From contig NC_134467.1 of NCBI RefSeq assembly GCF_047948215.1, forward strand, positions 38,291,020 to 38,355,019: a stretch of 64,000 nucleotides of DNA. Direction: 5' to 3'. Source of the stretch: Lycorma delicatula. Taxonomy: Eukaryota > Arthropoda > Insecta > Hemiptera > Fulgoridae. Position 1 is the first letter of the stretch, and every line of letters begins with the position of its first letter. This document shows positions 46,792 to 57,445 of the stretch, in pieces. The notes below the pieces were generated by a model. It had not been told where the DNA came from, ran no database searches, and worked only from the letters and a program-made list of their open reading frames with translations. The position numbers and the translations under genes are program-made.

Positions 46792-47747
46792 CAGAGTGTC
46801 CCATATAAAACGCAACGCAACCTTATATTGGTAGGTATTGAAATAATAAAATGGCATGTGTAAATGTAAATGTAATTTTTGTTATTACCATCCATTACCT
46901 TTCATTTAGAGTAAATGTTGGAAGTTGCCCCCATATTCTTGAATGCAAGCTTCAATTCTTTATACAGAGTTTCTTGCAACTTTTTTCAAAGTTTGTGGCC
47001 GGATATTTAATACAGCTTGTTCAATATTGACTTTCAATTATTCAAGTGTTCGTGGTTTGTTGCTGTAGGCTTTTTCTTTTAGGTAACCCCGTCGAAAAAA
47101 ATCGCCGCAGTCAAATATGGAGATCTTGGTGGCCACAAGCCTCGATCGATAACACGATTACCAAAGAATTCCTCGACGAAATCAGAAGTTGAACCTGCGT
47201 AGTGCGATGTCGCACCGTCATGTTGTAGCCGGCAGTGTCTGTCTTCCTCTTCCAAGAGTGCGATGAACCGAAATAGAATATCCTGATATCATTCTGCATT
47301 GATGGTGTGTACACGAAAAAAATAGGACCGATTATTTTCTTCTGCGATATCGCGCCCCACACGCCCGACTTCTGCGGGTGTAATTGTTTTTCGTGATAAA
47401 CGTGGGGATTTTCAGCGCTCCAAATTCTATTGTTTTGGCTGTTTACGTAGCCATCCAAATGAAACCGTGCTTCATCTGTGAAAAATAACAAATCCGTAAC
47501 ATTAATTTCCTCGCGCAGAAATCGACGGAACCGTTGACAATATTTTAGCCGTTTTTCTTTGTCGAGCTCAAGAAGTCGATGAACCGTTTGAATGCGATAA
47601 GGTCGTAATTGTAATTCTTTGGTCGCCCGATAAACAGTCGATTTAGACAAATTAATTTCAGCAGAAAAACTTCTGATCGATTTATTTGCCGAGGCGAGTA
47701 ATCGGTCTTTGATTTCAGTGACTGTATCTGTATTAAACACTGACGCA
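46792..47747 (-). mobile_element. maT-like mariner, 5' half lost
   Basis: The 3' end (minus sense) has the terminal repeat cagagtgtcccatataaaac preceded by TA (46790-46791). The similarity to the 31.7-kb copy runs until actgacgca at 47747 and then stops; neither the opposite terminal repeat nor the N-terminal transposase region follows. The readable protein (47740-47111) keeps KSTVYRATKELQLRPY, LLFFTDEARFHLDGY and ENPHVYHEKQLHPQKSGVW. Beyond that the frame is shifted. Confidence 0.9.
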
Positions 47748-47754
47748 TATGCCT

Positions 47755-48615
47755 ATGCGTAGTGTGTCTAACGAAGAAACTGAGAAACTTTCAGTATATG
47801 TTCTTCTGGTGAAAATAATGTTAAAAAAATTCTTATAAACGTAGGTCTGGAAACCGTGTACAGCTAGCGAAAAATTTCGCCCGGATTTCAGTTATTCTAA
47901 TAAAAAGAAGCCTTACTGCAATTTTTGGGACCTAATTAAAGCGTCAGATGGATGGTTTCGTATGTAATTTCAGCTGGAAAATACGATAAAATAAGTCTTA
48001 GAGTTTGTAACTCCATTAGGTTTTTTAAGATATGTGACGTAAAACACAAAAATTCGGTTTTTTAGGTTTGTAATTCAAATGGTTAAGAATTTAATTCTTA
48101 AATTAAATTAAAAGCCAATAAAAAGTAAATAAATACTTTTAAAAGATCTGAACAGTTAAAAATTTATTAAACTATAAATCCCGACAGAAAAAAATTAACA
48201 TTTTCAAATGAAAAAGCCTGTTGCGCTCGTTAAAAGCGAAATAACACTAAGATATTACATTGCATATCTCGAAAAAAAAGCAAATTCCACGAATATTTGG
48301 AACAAACAACAGTAATTTATTTATTTAAATATGAATGGACGGCTCTAAGAAATCGTAAAATAGATGTAACACTTCACTATACACAAGAATTATTTGCATC
48401 TTATCTCCTAGTTTAAACTTGCAACGCAATGTCGCATAACAAATACAATCTACATGTACTTGCTGCACAGTCAATCGCAGTCGCAACGAGCAGAAATTGG
48501 TGCGTCCATTTGACTCGTCAAATAACCATGAGTGAACCTAATGTGCCCTATTCGCAAACTGTAGATATGTTCTCTCGACGTTTATTTCTGCACGAGAAGC
48601 TACGATGAAATCTTT
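47755..48615. other. Intron 1, nothing recognised
   Basis: AT-rich, with no feature identified. Confidence 0.4.
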
Positions 48616-48620
48616 GTTTT

Positions 48621-49124
48621 AGGTAGAGTTCATAAGAAAGCTACCTATTGTAATGGGTACCATGATTCGACTTCCCGGAAATTTAAACGTATCTTCGCGT
48701 TTCACATCCCAAAAATCCCAAAACCATCGTCAGCTCAAAAGTTTATATAATATAATGTGGACACGATAACTGCCGTAATTTTGAGCCAATCACTTTCAAA
48801 TTGTTTCTTAAAAATAACTCGTCCCAAAATCTTGGTCGACTTCGTTAACGACTAAAATTGGACCTGGGGGTGGATATAGGGAGCTTATTCGAAAAAAGAA
48901 AATATTGCTATAACTTTCTTAAGTAAAATATCCAATTCATTTCTACTATTCCTTGGATAAGGACCTAAAACTTATGTAAGTAAAGTTTTTAGATATCACC
49001 AACCATTGGCCCAAGAAGTTGAAAAAATTGGATTTTGAAGACAAAAAAAAAATCATAGAAATCTTTTTTATCCTCTACATAGCACCGTGAAATCTACTTC
49101 CGCCTTCCGCCGTGCCAAAAGGGA
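48621..49124 (+). repeat. Dispersed repeat A, copy 4 (internally deleted)
   Basis: It has the opening aggtagagttcataagaaag / ctacct and ttgtaatgggtaccatgatt, and the closing accgtgaaatctacttccgc with gtgccaaaagggat. The middle is shortened: only one partial internal unit, and the block between aatcataga and ttttttatcctctac is missing. Both ends agree with copy 3. Confidence 0.8.
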
Positions 49125-49317
49125 TTTTTTTATTAGGTTAAGTTATTGTTGGTGGTAGTGTCCCACTCACTATTGCTATTCATCATAAACTATTCTCTTG
49201 AGGAAACAGACAAGATGTTAGAAGCAACGTAACTGGTAAAAGGCGGCTGAAAACAAGCCTCTTTAAGTTTTACCTCTCGAGATAGATTTTTTTATTTTCA
49301 ATTGTTAAGTATTTTCC

Positions 49318-49725
49318 CATCTAGTTAGCGCTCTAGAAAGGAAAATATTGTAATCGATCCAATTTGGGCATATGCGATTTTCACCGAATCCTTGGCGTTT
49401 TGTCGCACAAAGAACCCAAAAACCGGATGTTAATATTCATATGTACGTGTGTGTGTCCGGTTTTGGCCTCTAAATCACCTAATATTTCCAAAACTACCGG
49501 ACCGCTTTTGATCAAACTTTGTCAGATTACTTATATGTGGCGTTGATGCCATTAAATTTTCAACTTATTAAAAATGGTCAGTGTAGTGAGGCTATAGAAC
49601 AAGGAGATTTCGCCTAATTAAGGTTATATTTTTCTTATGCACGTTATTTAATAATTAAAAAACAATATTTGTAAAAACATTTTTGCGAAACCGGCACCCC
49701 TACCTCAAAAAATCCTTTAAATACT
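49318..49725 (+). repeat. Dispersed repeat C, copy 2
   Basis: Aligns with 16634-17035 in the same orientation. It ends near ccctacctcaaaaaatcctt. No ORF. Confidence 0.6.
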
Positions 49726-49778
49726 ATGTAGTGACGTCACAGGTGTGCGGTAGAATTAAATAAATGAATAATATTTCG

Positions 49779-49862
49779 GTCCTGCCGGAATCTCGAACTC
49801 GATCGCCCGGTCGACTCGGTATCTGGTGCGCTAGGCTTGCGGCTACACCAATCTACCGACGT
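49779..49862 (-). repeat. tRNA-like fragment (possible SINE head)
   Basis: On the minus strand it reads cgtcggtagattggtgtagc, then a variable region and gagttcgagattccgg. This resembles box A and a slightly altered box B (GTTCGAGATTCC). No tail matching types 1-3 follows. It could be a tRNA pseudogene or another SINE family. Confidence 0.5.
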
Positions 49863-50053
49863 TTCAAGCAAAATTTTTTCTATGCAAGCTGTCAAATTAC
49901 TTTAGTTTAGTTAGTGCCGACCGTAGCCACTAGTAGTACCGGTTTCACCCGCGCGAATTAAATACGTTATGTGCGCGCGCTTTAAAAGTTAAAATCATTG
50001 AATAAGATAAACGACAAAATATATTTAAATAAATTATAAATATTTTAAATTAC

Positions 50054-50054
<1 letters not shown>

Positions 50055-50085
<31 letters not shown>
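50055..50085. repeat. (GT)n microsatellite
   Basis: About 15 GT units, ending in gtgtgcatca. Confidence 0.93.
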
Positions 50086-50086
<1 letters not shown>

Positions 50087-50506
50087 ATCAGAAACAAACC
50101 CACAGTTGAAGGACTTTACCGGATGACGAGTTTAGCCGCGTGAAAAGTCGTCTTTGGTGTTGTAAGCTTTTTTTTTTTTTAATGATAAATGTTAAATCGT
50201 TTTAATGTGCAATACTTTTATGTATTAATGTACAATAGATTTTTAAAAATCTATAATACTTTTTTCGAACTAAAAAAAAAGGCACACCCGATTTAAAAAA
50301 AAATCATAACTTTCAGAGAAAGCAACTTTTGATTTATATTTTCTTTTATCCCAGATGTTTCACATATCAACTATTGTTTTTTTTTTTTTTTTAAAGTTGG
50401 GATAGAAAATGTAAAATAACAAACAGATGTACGTTTTTCTATATCGAAAGAAAAGAAAATTGTTTAATAAATAAAAAAAATAATAAAAACAAATAGTTTG
50501 ACTTAC

Positions 50507-50741
50507 CTCTATTTGCCATCATACTACTACTATTGTTTATATATCTCATAGTATTATTATTATAAGTATGACTGTCTGAAGAAGACGGAAGCACCAGTTC
50601 ATTGGGATGATCCATGTAATATGCTGGCGTGTGCTTTCTACTGTCCACTACATTCGTGTCGGCTCCATTTGATACTAATATACCCCACATATTGTTCGGT
50701 TCTTCGCACTGACCACAGTAATGTAATGCGGTCCTTTTATC
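50507..50741 (-). CDS. Ankyrin-repeat protein, internal exon (first in window)
   Basis: This 235-nt exon has a pyrimidine-rich acceptor (ttttttttccag) and a consensus donor (G|gtaagt). It encodes 78 codons plus one base. The first half is ankyrin-like: KRTALHYCGQC, then a helix ending in LVSNGADTNVVD, then HTPAYYMDHPNE, which looks like the start of the next repeat. The second half (about residues 50-78) is rich in Ser and Asn, with runs such as NNN and SSS, and is probably a disordered linker. The block TALHYxxxxxxxxxMxxxLxxxGA recurs in the exon at 8826-9005. A GA microsatellite lies about 100 bp upstream in the intron. I am confident it is a real exon; the protein's name is unknown. Confidence 0.88.
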
Positions 50742-50838
50742 CTGGAAAAAAAATTATATGATTAATTAATAATTTACATACCAGTAAATTATACTTGACG
50801 AAAAAGCATTAACAAGAATAATACTCTATTGAATAAAA

Positions 50839-50842
<4 letters not shown>

Positions 50843-50879
<37 letters not shown>
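50843..50879. repeat. (GA)n microsatellite
   Basis: About 18 AG units, lying about 100 bp upstream (in gene sense) of the exon at 50741. Confidence 0.93.
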
Positions 50880-50882
<3 letters not shown>

Positions 50883-50889
50883 TTAGATG

Positions 50890-51250
50890 ATAAACGGTTT
50901 GGTTTTAGAAAAATAAACTGTACTGGAAACGCAATAGGTTGTTTTAAGAGTTTGGATAGAAAGAATGATATATTTAAACAAAGTTTTTTACATATGTTTC
51001 ATTGACTGAGAGAAAGCGTTAAATGGGAATAAAGTAATGAAAATTTTTAGGGAAAGGAGGAATGGATTGGAGGGATAAAAAATTTATTAAGGAACTATAC
51101 GTAGGACAAAAGGTACAGGTTCGAATATGAGAAGAAACAGAAACAGTAAAGATGGGAAAAGGAGTTCCACAGGGATTCTGCATGTCACCAATTCTTTTTA
51201 ACATTTATGGAGACCAACTCGTTCAGGAAACTTTGGAAGGAAAACAAGGA
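50890..51250 (+). mobile_element. Decayed LINE reverse-transcriptase fragment
   Basis: Plus-strand text: KRFGFRK at 50895, then frame-broken text, MDWRDKKFIKELYVGQKVQV, and VKMGKGVPQGFCMSPILFNI with YGDQLVQETLEGKQG. The VPQGxxxSPxLFN motif is characteristic of non-LTR reverse transcriptases. The FxDxEKAFD motif region is damaged (FH*LRESVK-like). It is a middle fragment without either end. Confidence 0.75.
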
Positions 51251-51632
51251 TGGTGATCATTATTTGATTATAACGTTATTACCTTCCTTAATATATACTC
51301 GTAATTAATTGTTGTTTTATTTCATCGCGCGTGCGCGCGAGTGTGTATATACATATACACACACATTTGTTGGAGAAAGATTTAAAAAGCCAATAACATG
51401 TGGATCGTATCTATCTATATTCATGTAATAATAATAGTGGTATTACTTCATCCCCGCCGGGTTCGTAAATAATAAGTTATATATTGAAGAAACATACTGT
51501 TAAAAAAGAAGAAGTATTAACAATTAACATCGCACTAAAAAATTGCATCTTCTTGAAGCTAGCAATCACGGATAACGAAAAATGGTATGAAAAAACAGAT
51601 GTTTCTTTTTATTTATTACTAGTAGACCCGGC

Positions 51633-51655
51633 ATATATATATATATATATATATA
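51633..51655. repeat. (AT)n microsatellite
   Basis: Short AT run immediately left of the mariner fragment; its length obscures any target duplication there. Confidence 0.85.
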
Positions 51656-51657
51656 CA

Positions 51658-51987
51658 CAGGTTATCATAAAAGAATGGTGCGGTTTTGAATATGGTTTAA
51701 ATTAAAACAGAATTACTTACAGTTTATGTTTTTTATTTTTCAAATTTGTCGTCTCAAACATTTTTTTTACATAATTAATAAATTTCAATATGTGCGCCCT
51801 TAGTCGTTCGACAAATGTCCAAACGATACTCAACTTCTCTCTAAGCATTAGTTAACTTTTCTTCGTTATTGGTTGTCATTGCTTCATTAATCCTGTTTTT
51901 TAAGCGGTTTAGGTCGCGAATTTTTTGTTTATAAACAACGCTTTTGATGTACCCACAAGAAAATCGCAAGGTGTCAAGTTGGTGCAA
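51658..51987 (-). mobile_element. Mariner fragment (same family as 34787-36128)
   Basis: It begins with the terminal repeat (gttatcataaaagaatggtg, one G fewer than the long copy) and continues through the 3' end of the transposase on the minus strand: the CRxTKGAHI end, ERLNEAMTTNNEEKLT-like text and KIRDLNRLKNRINEAMTTN. It ends at the SPDL-type motif near 51985, so only about 330 bp of the 1342-bp element remains. Confidence 0.85.
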
Positions 51988-51989
51988 GT

Positions 51990-52630
51990 TGCGTACCATT
52001 CCAAGGATCCATGACAATTAAATGGTAGGTTAGGTTAGAGAGGCTGGCGCCACTTATCTATCAAGTGGTACCAATCGCCCACGGCTACCAACACAACTTT
52101 CAAAATTTCCCGTTTCTTTGAATCATCCTGTATTAAATGTGTTAATAAATAAGCATATTAAAGGTTTTAGATAAAACTTTTTTTTATTATCCCTTACTCC
52201 CTGGGCCGGACATACAATCAAGTAAAGCTCCGTCCAAGAGAGCGTCCGTCCTTTAACTCTAAGAGGGCCTCCTCACCTACCGGCAGTACGTCCGGCATGG
52301 CAGTTCAGACACCCCGCCGATGTTTTTTTTTTTTATCGCCTACCTCTTAATTTCCGAGAAGAGGTGTACCGGACCTGACTATGTCGTTACCGGGCCCCTC
52401 ATCTAATAAAACTTAAATAATAGTTAGTTAGTTAATTTAACTTGTATTAGTTTTAAATAAATGTTTTAAATATATGACAGATTTTAAATAGATATTAAAT
52501 GATATAAAATTTTCAAAATTACAAAAGAATGTGTAAATTTTAGAAACCTGAAGGTTCTTTTACATTTTTCGTGAATCAATCTGTATAAAATTATAACATA
52601 TATAATTCCGAATAAAATAGTAATTTATAT
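51990..52630. other. Mixed unassigned sequence with a GC-rich block
   Basis: A GC-richer block at about 52196-52400 (gggccggacatacaatcaag ... gtgtaccggacctgactatg) may be part of a retroelement untranslated region; I cannot assign it. The rest is AT-rich. Confidence 0.35.
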
Positions 52631-52631
52631 A

Positions 52632-53963
52632 CAGGGTGTCCCATGTAAAACGCAACCAATCAATCAGTCATCCATGAAATTTCAAAAGTCAAGCTTACTC
52701 CCCTACTCGTTACTGAAATGGACTCGTCCAAAATCTGAAAATCGCGGCGACGCAGTAGAACACTACCGATACTAACAACAATGCAATCATAACATTCAGT
52801 GTATCGCTAGAGACAAGTTGGTGCTTTCGCTACACGAACGTGTTTTCGTTGTCGTGTCGTACTTCAGTACGAAATCAGCGGTGGCAGTGCAAGATTTGTT
52901 TCACCATAAATACCCGGATAAACCGGCTCCTAACAAAACATCAGTATTAAGGTCAGTTGCAAAATTTAGAGAGACGGGTTCTGTTAATAACAAGGAACAC
53001 AAAAGATCTGCGTCAGTGTTGAATACAGATACAGTCGCTGAAATCAAAGACCGATTACTCACCTCGCCAAATAAATCTATCAGACGTTTGTCTGCTGAAA
53101 TTAATTTGTCTAAATCAACTGTTCATCGGGCGACCAAACGATTACAATAACGACTTTATCGCATTCAAACGGTTCATCGACTTCTTGAGCCCGAAAAAGA
53201 AAAACGGTTACAATATGGTCAACGGTTTCGTGGATTTCTGCGCGAGGGAATTAACGTGTTATGGATTCGTTATTTTTCACAGTTGAAGCACGGTTTCATT
53301 GGACGGCTACGTAAACAGCCAAAACAGTAGAATTTGGAGCGCTGAAAATCCCCCAAGTTTATCGCGAAAAACAATTACACCCGCAGAAGTCGGGCGTGTG
53401 GTGCGCGATATCGCGGAAGAAAATAATCGGTCCTATTTTTTTTCGAGTACACCATTAATGCAGAACGATATCAGGATATTTTATTCCGGTTCATCGCACT
53501 CTTCGAAGAGAAAGACAGACACTGCCGGCTACAACATGACGGTGCGACATCGCACTACGCAGGTTCAACTTCTGATTTCGTCGAGGCATTTCTTTGGTAA
53601 TCGTGTTATCAGTCGAGGCATGTGACCACCAAGATCTCCAGATTTGATTGCGGCAGATTTTTTTGTACGGTGTTGCCTCAAAGAAAAAGCCTACAGCAAC
53701 AAATCACGAACACTTGAACGATTGAAAGTCAATATTGATCAAGCTGTATTAAATATCCAGCCAGAAACTTTGAAAAAAGTTGCAAGAAACGCTGTAAAAA
53801 GAATTGAAGCTTGTATTCAAGAAGATGGCGGCCACTTCCAACATTTACTCTAAATTTAAGGTAATGGATGGTAATAATAAAAATTACATTTACATTTACA
53901 CATGCCTTTTTATTATTTCAATACCTACCAATATAAGGTTTTGCGTGTTATATGGTACACCTG
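52632..53963 (+). mobile_element. maT-like mariner, full length, broken
   Basis: The terminal repeat cagggtgtcccatgtaaaac is preceded by TA (52630-52631) and mirrored at 53963 with TA at 53964-53965; the right end is worn (tatatggtacacctg). The 1332-bp body carries a plus-strand transposase with several frame changes. It is the copy that retains the SAEINLSKSTVHRATKR segment without the stop seen at 32202. It carries its own lesions near 53150, 53260, 53360 and 53640. Confidence 0.92.
52818..53853 (+). pseudogene. maT-like transposase pseudogene
   Basis: The open N-terminal part (52818-53150) ends at a TAA after KSTVHRATKRLQ. The rest is readable only by changing frame: the first catalytic motif region reads as FFTVEARFH-like (Asp-Glu replaced by a Val-Glu reading near 53283), the second HDGATSHYAG-like near 53540, and the C-terminal segment KAYSNKSRTLERLKVNI from 53644 to 53853, ending RIEACIQEDGGHFQHLL then a stop. 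The FHHK insertion near residue 28 (HHKYPDK) distinguishes it from the 31.7-kb copy. Confidence 0.82.
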
Positions 53964-53969
53964 TATATA

Positions 53970-54505
53970 TTAGTGGACTAATCACATATTGCACAATGTT
54001 TTGCAATTTCGATTATAATATATATATATATTTTTAACTATTCAAGGTGTTTTTTTATTAAAAATAATTAATAAACAATTTTAATTATTGTTATTGTACC
54101 ACCATTTCATTACTATTAAATAATAAATAAAATCGATAAAAAAAAAATAAAATAAGTTTGAAAAAACTTTTTTTTATAATATAGGTCATATTTTAATATT
54201 AAAAAAAGAGAAGAAAAAATTGATGATATAAACAATTGATAAAAATAGAGGAGTAGAAGAAAGAAGAAAAATGATTAATGATAGATATTTTATGTAGGGG
54301 TTTCTTTTATATCTATTTGTAAAATCCTTTCTATCTATATAGGTTCTTTCCTCTACTTTTATTATATGAATAGAAAATATTTTAAGTATGATAAAAAGGT
54401 TCATACAATTTAAATGCTCTCTCTGTTAATAGTATTTAATTGAGATATTTTTATATAGATATAAGTGTGATTACTTATCGGGTTATTTCGATATATCGAT
54501 ATTTT
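53970..54505. other. AT-rich, nothing recognised
   Basis: No feature identified upstream of the repeat B copy. Confidence 0.4.
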
Positions 54506-54509
54506 TATT

Positions 54510-54985
54510 TCCTTCGTAAAAGGAAGTATTGTGATCGTAAAGAATTACGAATTTTCAGATTTCAACGGAAACAATCCATTTTGATCATTCCTGAATCAAT
54601 TTTAACTAGTTTCGACGTGACGTCTGTACGTACGTTTGTATCTTGCATAACTCAAAAAGATTAGCTTAAAAGGATTAGCGGTAGGATGTTGAAATTTTGG
54701 ATTTAGGACTTTTGTAATATCTAGTTGTCCACCTCCTCTTTTTGATTGCAATCGACTGGACCAAAAGTGTCCAAAAAGGCCAAAATCCAAAAATAAAATT
54801 GTATTTTAGACTTTTTCTTAACTGAAGTAATATGTTGCTTATTGAGAGCTTTTAAACGATATATCATAAGTGGTACATGTTTTCATTGGTTCCAGAGTTA
54901 TAGCCAAATAAAATTCTAATTAATGAAATATTTGGATCTTACAAAAGAAAGGCACATCGGTTCAAATCAGACTTAATTTCCATTT
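54510..54985 (+). repeat. Dispersed repeat B, longest copy
   Basis: It runs from ttccttcgtaaaaggaagta through tttcgacgtgacgtctgtac, gattgcaatcgactggacca, ttggttccagagttatagcc and gcacatcggttcaaatcaga. Copies at 26690-27058 (opposite strand), 38400-38590 and 59185-59310 share parts. No ORF or terminal duplication. Class unknown. Confidence 0.7.
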
Positions 54986-54989
54986 TTTA

Positions 54990-55335
54990 ACTTTTTCTAT
55001 TTTTAATTTAAATACATTGATTTATTAATAATTATTAACCTAAATAATCAGTTATTGATAAATAATAATTCAATAATATCAATAACAAAATGAAAAAATA
55101 TCAGGAGTGAAATAAAATTTTATGTATTTTTCACTTTAAAAAAAATATGATGTAATGTGTCCACATTACAGTTGTTTAACTGTCCACTTTATTTAAAGTA
55201 TTGGAGGAACTTATCTCGCTTTCAAATGAAAATAAGTTTAAATGAAGTGTAGCAAATAATGTGTATATGTAAATTTAATAATTGAACAAGAAAGTCATGT
55301 AATAAAAAAAAATATATTGATAAATCTGCGAAACA
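54990..55335. other. AT-rich, nothing recognised
   Basis: No coding or repeat feature. Confidence 0.4.
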
Positions 55336-55337
55336 TA

Positions 55338-56639
55338 CGAGGTGTATGAGAAAAGTAACGAGACTGATTTTTACTTACCAAAGTTTTTATTTTTTTCAAA
55401 CAACAATATTATCCCCTTCAAAGTAGTTCCCTTAGGTAGCTATACACCGGTAGAGCAGTTGTTCCCACTCCTGATAGCAGCGCTAGAAGGCTTCAAGTGG
55501 TAGGGCTTTTAACTGGTCGGTCAGTCTTTTAAATGTTCTCCAGACTTCCAAAATGACGTTCTCTTAAGATACCTTTAAATTTCGGGAATAGGAAAAAGTC
55601 ACAAGAACTCAAATCAGGTGAATAAGGGGTTGAGGAACCGTAGGAATGCATTTTGAGGTCAAAAATTCCCTGATGGAAATGGCCGTGTGACACGGGGCAT
55701 TGTCATGATAAAGCATCCGCTTGTCTGCACTGTCCCAAATCACTCTTTTACTGAGCCTTTCAAGGACACCTTTGTAAAACACTTTGTTGACAGTTTGTCC
55801 TGGAGGAACAAATTCTTTATTCACGATACCCCTACTGTCAAAAAAACAAATCAGCACGATTTTGATCTTTGATTTGCTCATTCGACATTTTTTCGGTCGA
55901 TAAGATGACTGAGTGTGCCACTCTTCGCTTTGCTGCATTGTTTCAGGATCGTACTCAAATATCCAGGATTCATCAGCTGTGATCACACGATTGAAGAATT
56001 ATTGGTCGTTGTCAATCCTCTCAAGAAGATCAACGCACACGTTTCTTCGATCGTCCTTCTTTTCCGTAGTAAGCTTTTTCGGCACCGATTTCGCACAAAC
56101 CTTTCGCATGTCCAAATCGTCTGTCAAAATTTGATGTACGGTGAAAATGTTTAAATTTAACTGTTCACTCATCATCCTTATTGTTAAACGACGGTCTGAT
56201 CTTACAAGAACCCTCACACGCTCAACGTTTTCGTCAGATTGAAGTCTAAGGTCTTCCTGAGCGAGGTTGATCTTCAACGTGTTCTCGTCCTTCCAAAAAT
56301 GATTTGTGCCAGCGGAAAACATTGTGCTCTTGATAAGCAATATCCCCCATAGGCCTAATTCAACTTTTCGAATGTAACACTCGCGGATTCCCCAAGTTTA
56401 ACACAAAACTTGATTGCACAACGTTGCTCTAAATTCTGATGCTCCATTTTCGTAACACACAACAAAAACACAACTTCACTGATGGCTCTGTCAAAAATAA
56501 TGTCTAGGCTAAACGGAGTTGAAACTCGTACTGAGGATGTGGAAGGGATGAACAAACCGATCTAGCACAGACCGGTTGACACATCGTTGCCAGATCGCTC
56601 GCAGTGTTACCAATCTCATTACTTTTCTCACACACCTCG
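55338..56639 (-). mobile_element. Mariner element with DD34D-type spacing
   Basis: Inverted ends (cgaggtgtatgagaaaagta / cgaggtgtgtgagaaaagta) have TA on both sides (55336-55337, 56640-56641). Length 1302 bp. The transposase runs on the minus strand. The second Asp is in LYHDNAPCHT, and the third is at the frame-shifted SPDLSSCDFF-type text, with 34 residues between them by my reconstruction, as in classic mariners. Confidence 0.93.
55560..56460 (-). pseudogene. Mariner transposase pseudogene
   Basis: The N-terminus starts at about 56447 (MEHQNLEQRCAIKFCVKLGE), the first helix-turn-helix. After a frame change it reads GTNHFWKDENTLK and the second DNA-binding region (RRLTIRMMSEQLNLNIFTVH). 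The catalytic first motif is TADESWIFEYDPET, then the W-type segment EWHTQSS. The second is HDNAPCHTA. Near 55615 a missing C shifts the frame just before the third Asp, giving PLIHLI and a stop. At least three frame lesions in total. Confidence 0.85.
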
Positions 56640-56734
56640 TATATTAATAATTATGTGCGACATATATAATAATATAACGAATCGGGGATTTTCCGCTAGT
56701 GATCGGTACACATTTCGGTGCTAAGCTAAGGCGG

Positions 56735-56738
<4 letters not shown>

Positions 56739-56779
<41 letters not shown>
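56739..56779. repeat. (AC)n microsatellite
   Basis: About 20 AC units, left of the nested SINEs. Confidence 0.93.
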
Positions 56780-56782
<3 letters not shown>

Positions 56783-56904
56783 AAATGCCCTGTAGTAGGG
56801 TAGGATTTGTTGAAGTCTGTTTTTATTTTTTATAAATTATTTTATTGCCAACCTAATTTTTCAAAGTTGTAAATTTATTATACTAAAAACAGTTAACCCA
56901 CCCA

Positions 56905-57445
56905 CTGGGCTGATCAAGTGATTGAAATCGTCGTCGGAAATGAGTTGTTTAACAGCTGATTTTCGAAGTCGAAGGATCTGAGATTTAAATCTTAGTAAAA
57001 GTTTGTAGCTTTTTTACAGATTTCAATACTCTCTCTTTTTTCCTGTTTAACCTGTGGAACTACCGTAAGGTATTACTTCAGTGAATGATGTGTGTGAATG
57101 TAAATGAAGTGTAGTCTTGTACAGTCTCAATTCCACCATTCCTGAGATGTGTGGTTAATTGAAACCCAACCACCAAAGAACACCGGTATTCACGATCAAG
57201 TAGTATTCAAATCCTTGTAAAAATAACTGACTTTACTGTGATTTGAAAGCTGGAACTCTCGACTTCTAAATCAGCTGATTTGGGAAGACGCGTTCATCAC
57301 TAGACCAACCTGGTGGATTACAGAGTTCAATACTAGACAGTGGATACCAGCGTACCTTGTTGGTTGGGGTACATATTAGGAATGGTCGGCCGTATTTTGT
57401 ACGAGAACACGTCTAATTTGCATGTCATCCTCATTTTATTGGGTC
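56905..57445 (+). mobile_element. tRNA-derived SINE (type 1), split by another SINE
   Basis: The head (ggctgatcaagtgattgaaa; weakened box B) is in the left part (56905-57030). The rest resumes at 57335 with agacagtggataccagcg and continues to ttgtacgagaacacg. The two parts are separated by a minus-strand SINE flanked by a target duplication. Confidence 0.8.
57031..57319 (-). mobile_element. tRNA-derived SINE (type 1), inserted in another SINE
   Basis: A minus-strand copy with head ccaggttggtctagtgatga and box B-like text (tttcaaatcacag). It is flanked by acagatttcaatact (57016-57030) and acagagttcaatact (57320-57334), a 15-bp target duplication with one mismatch. The ctctctttttt at its left end corresponds to its own A/G-rich tail on the minus strand. 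Confidence 0.88.

Larger units (their letters stand above)
8826..50741 (-). other. Gene span: ankyrin-repeat protein, four internal exons
   Basis: Four minus-strand exons form one coding path. The first ends with a single G after 78 codons. The second begins with AT, completing a GAT (Asp) codon. The second, third and last exons then join at codon boundaries. All six splice sites facing the introns or ends are AG/GT. The introns are 50506-21950, 21788-17891 and 17758-9006. The joined frame has no stop. It contains two related ankyrin blocks, suggesting a protein made of repeated modules. Ankyrin repeats bind proteins; partner and cellular location cannot be read here. There is no start codon context and no terminal stop, so both ends of the gene are missing. 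Gene identity is not recognised. Skipped small exons between these four cannot be excluded. Confidence 0.85.

Noticed and set aside
49779..49862. True tRNA gene
   Set aside because: The sequence resembles boxes A and B but does not fold into a convincing cloverleaf with a clear acceptor stem by eye. It is kept as a tRNA-like fragment.
52022..52036. Short ggttaggttag run resembling the insect telomeric repeat TTAGG
   Set aside because: Only about two units, internal, and without neighbouring array. It is chance-level.
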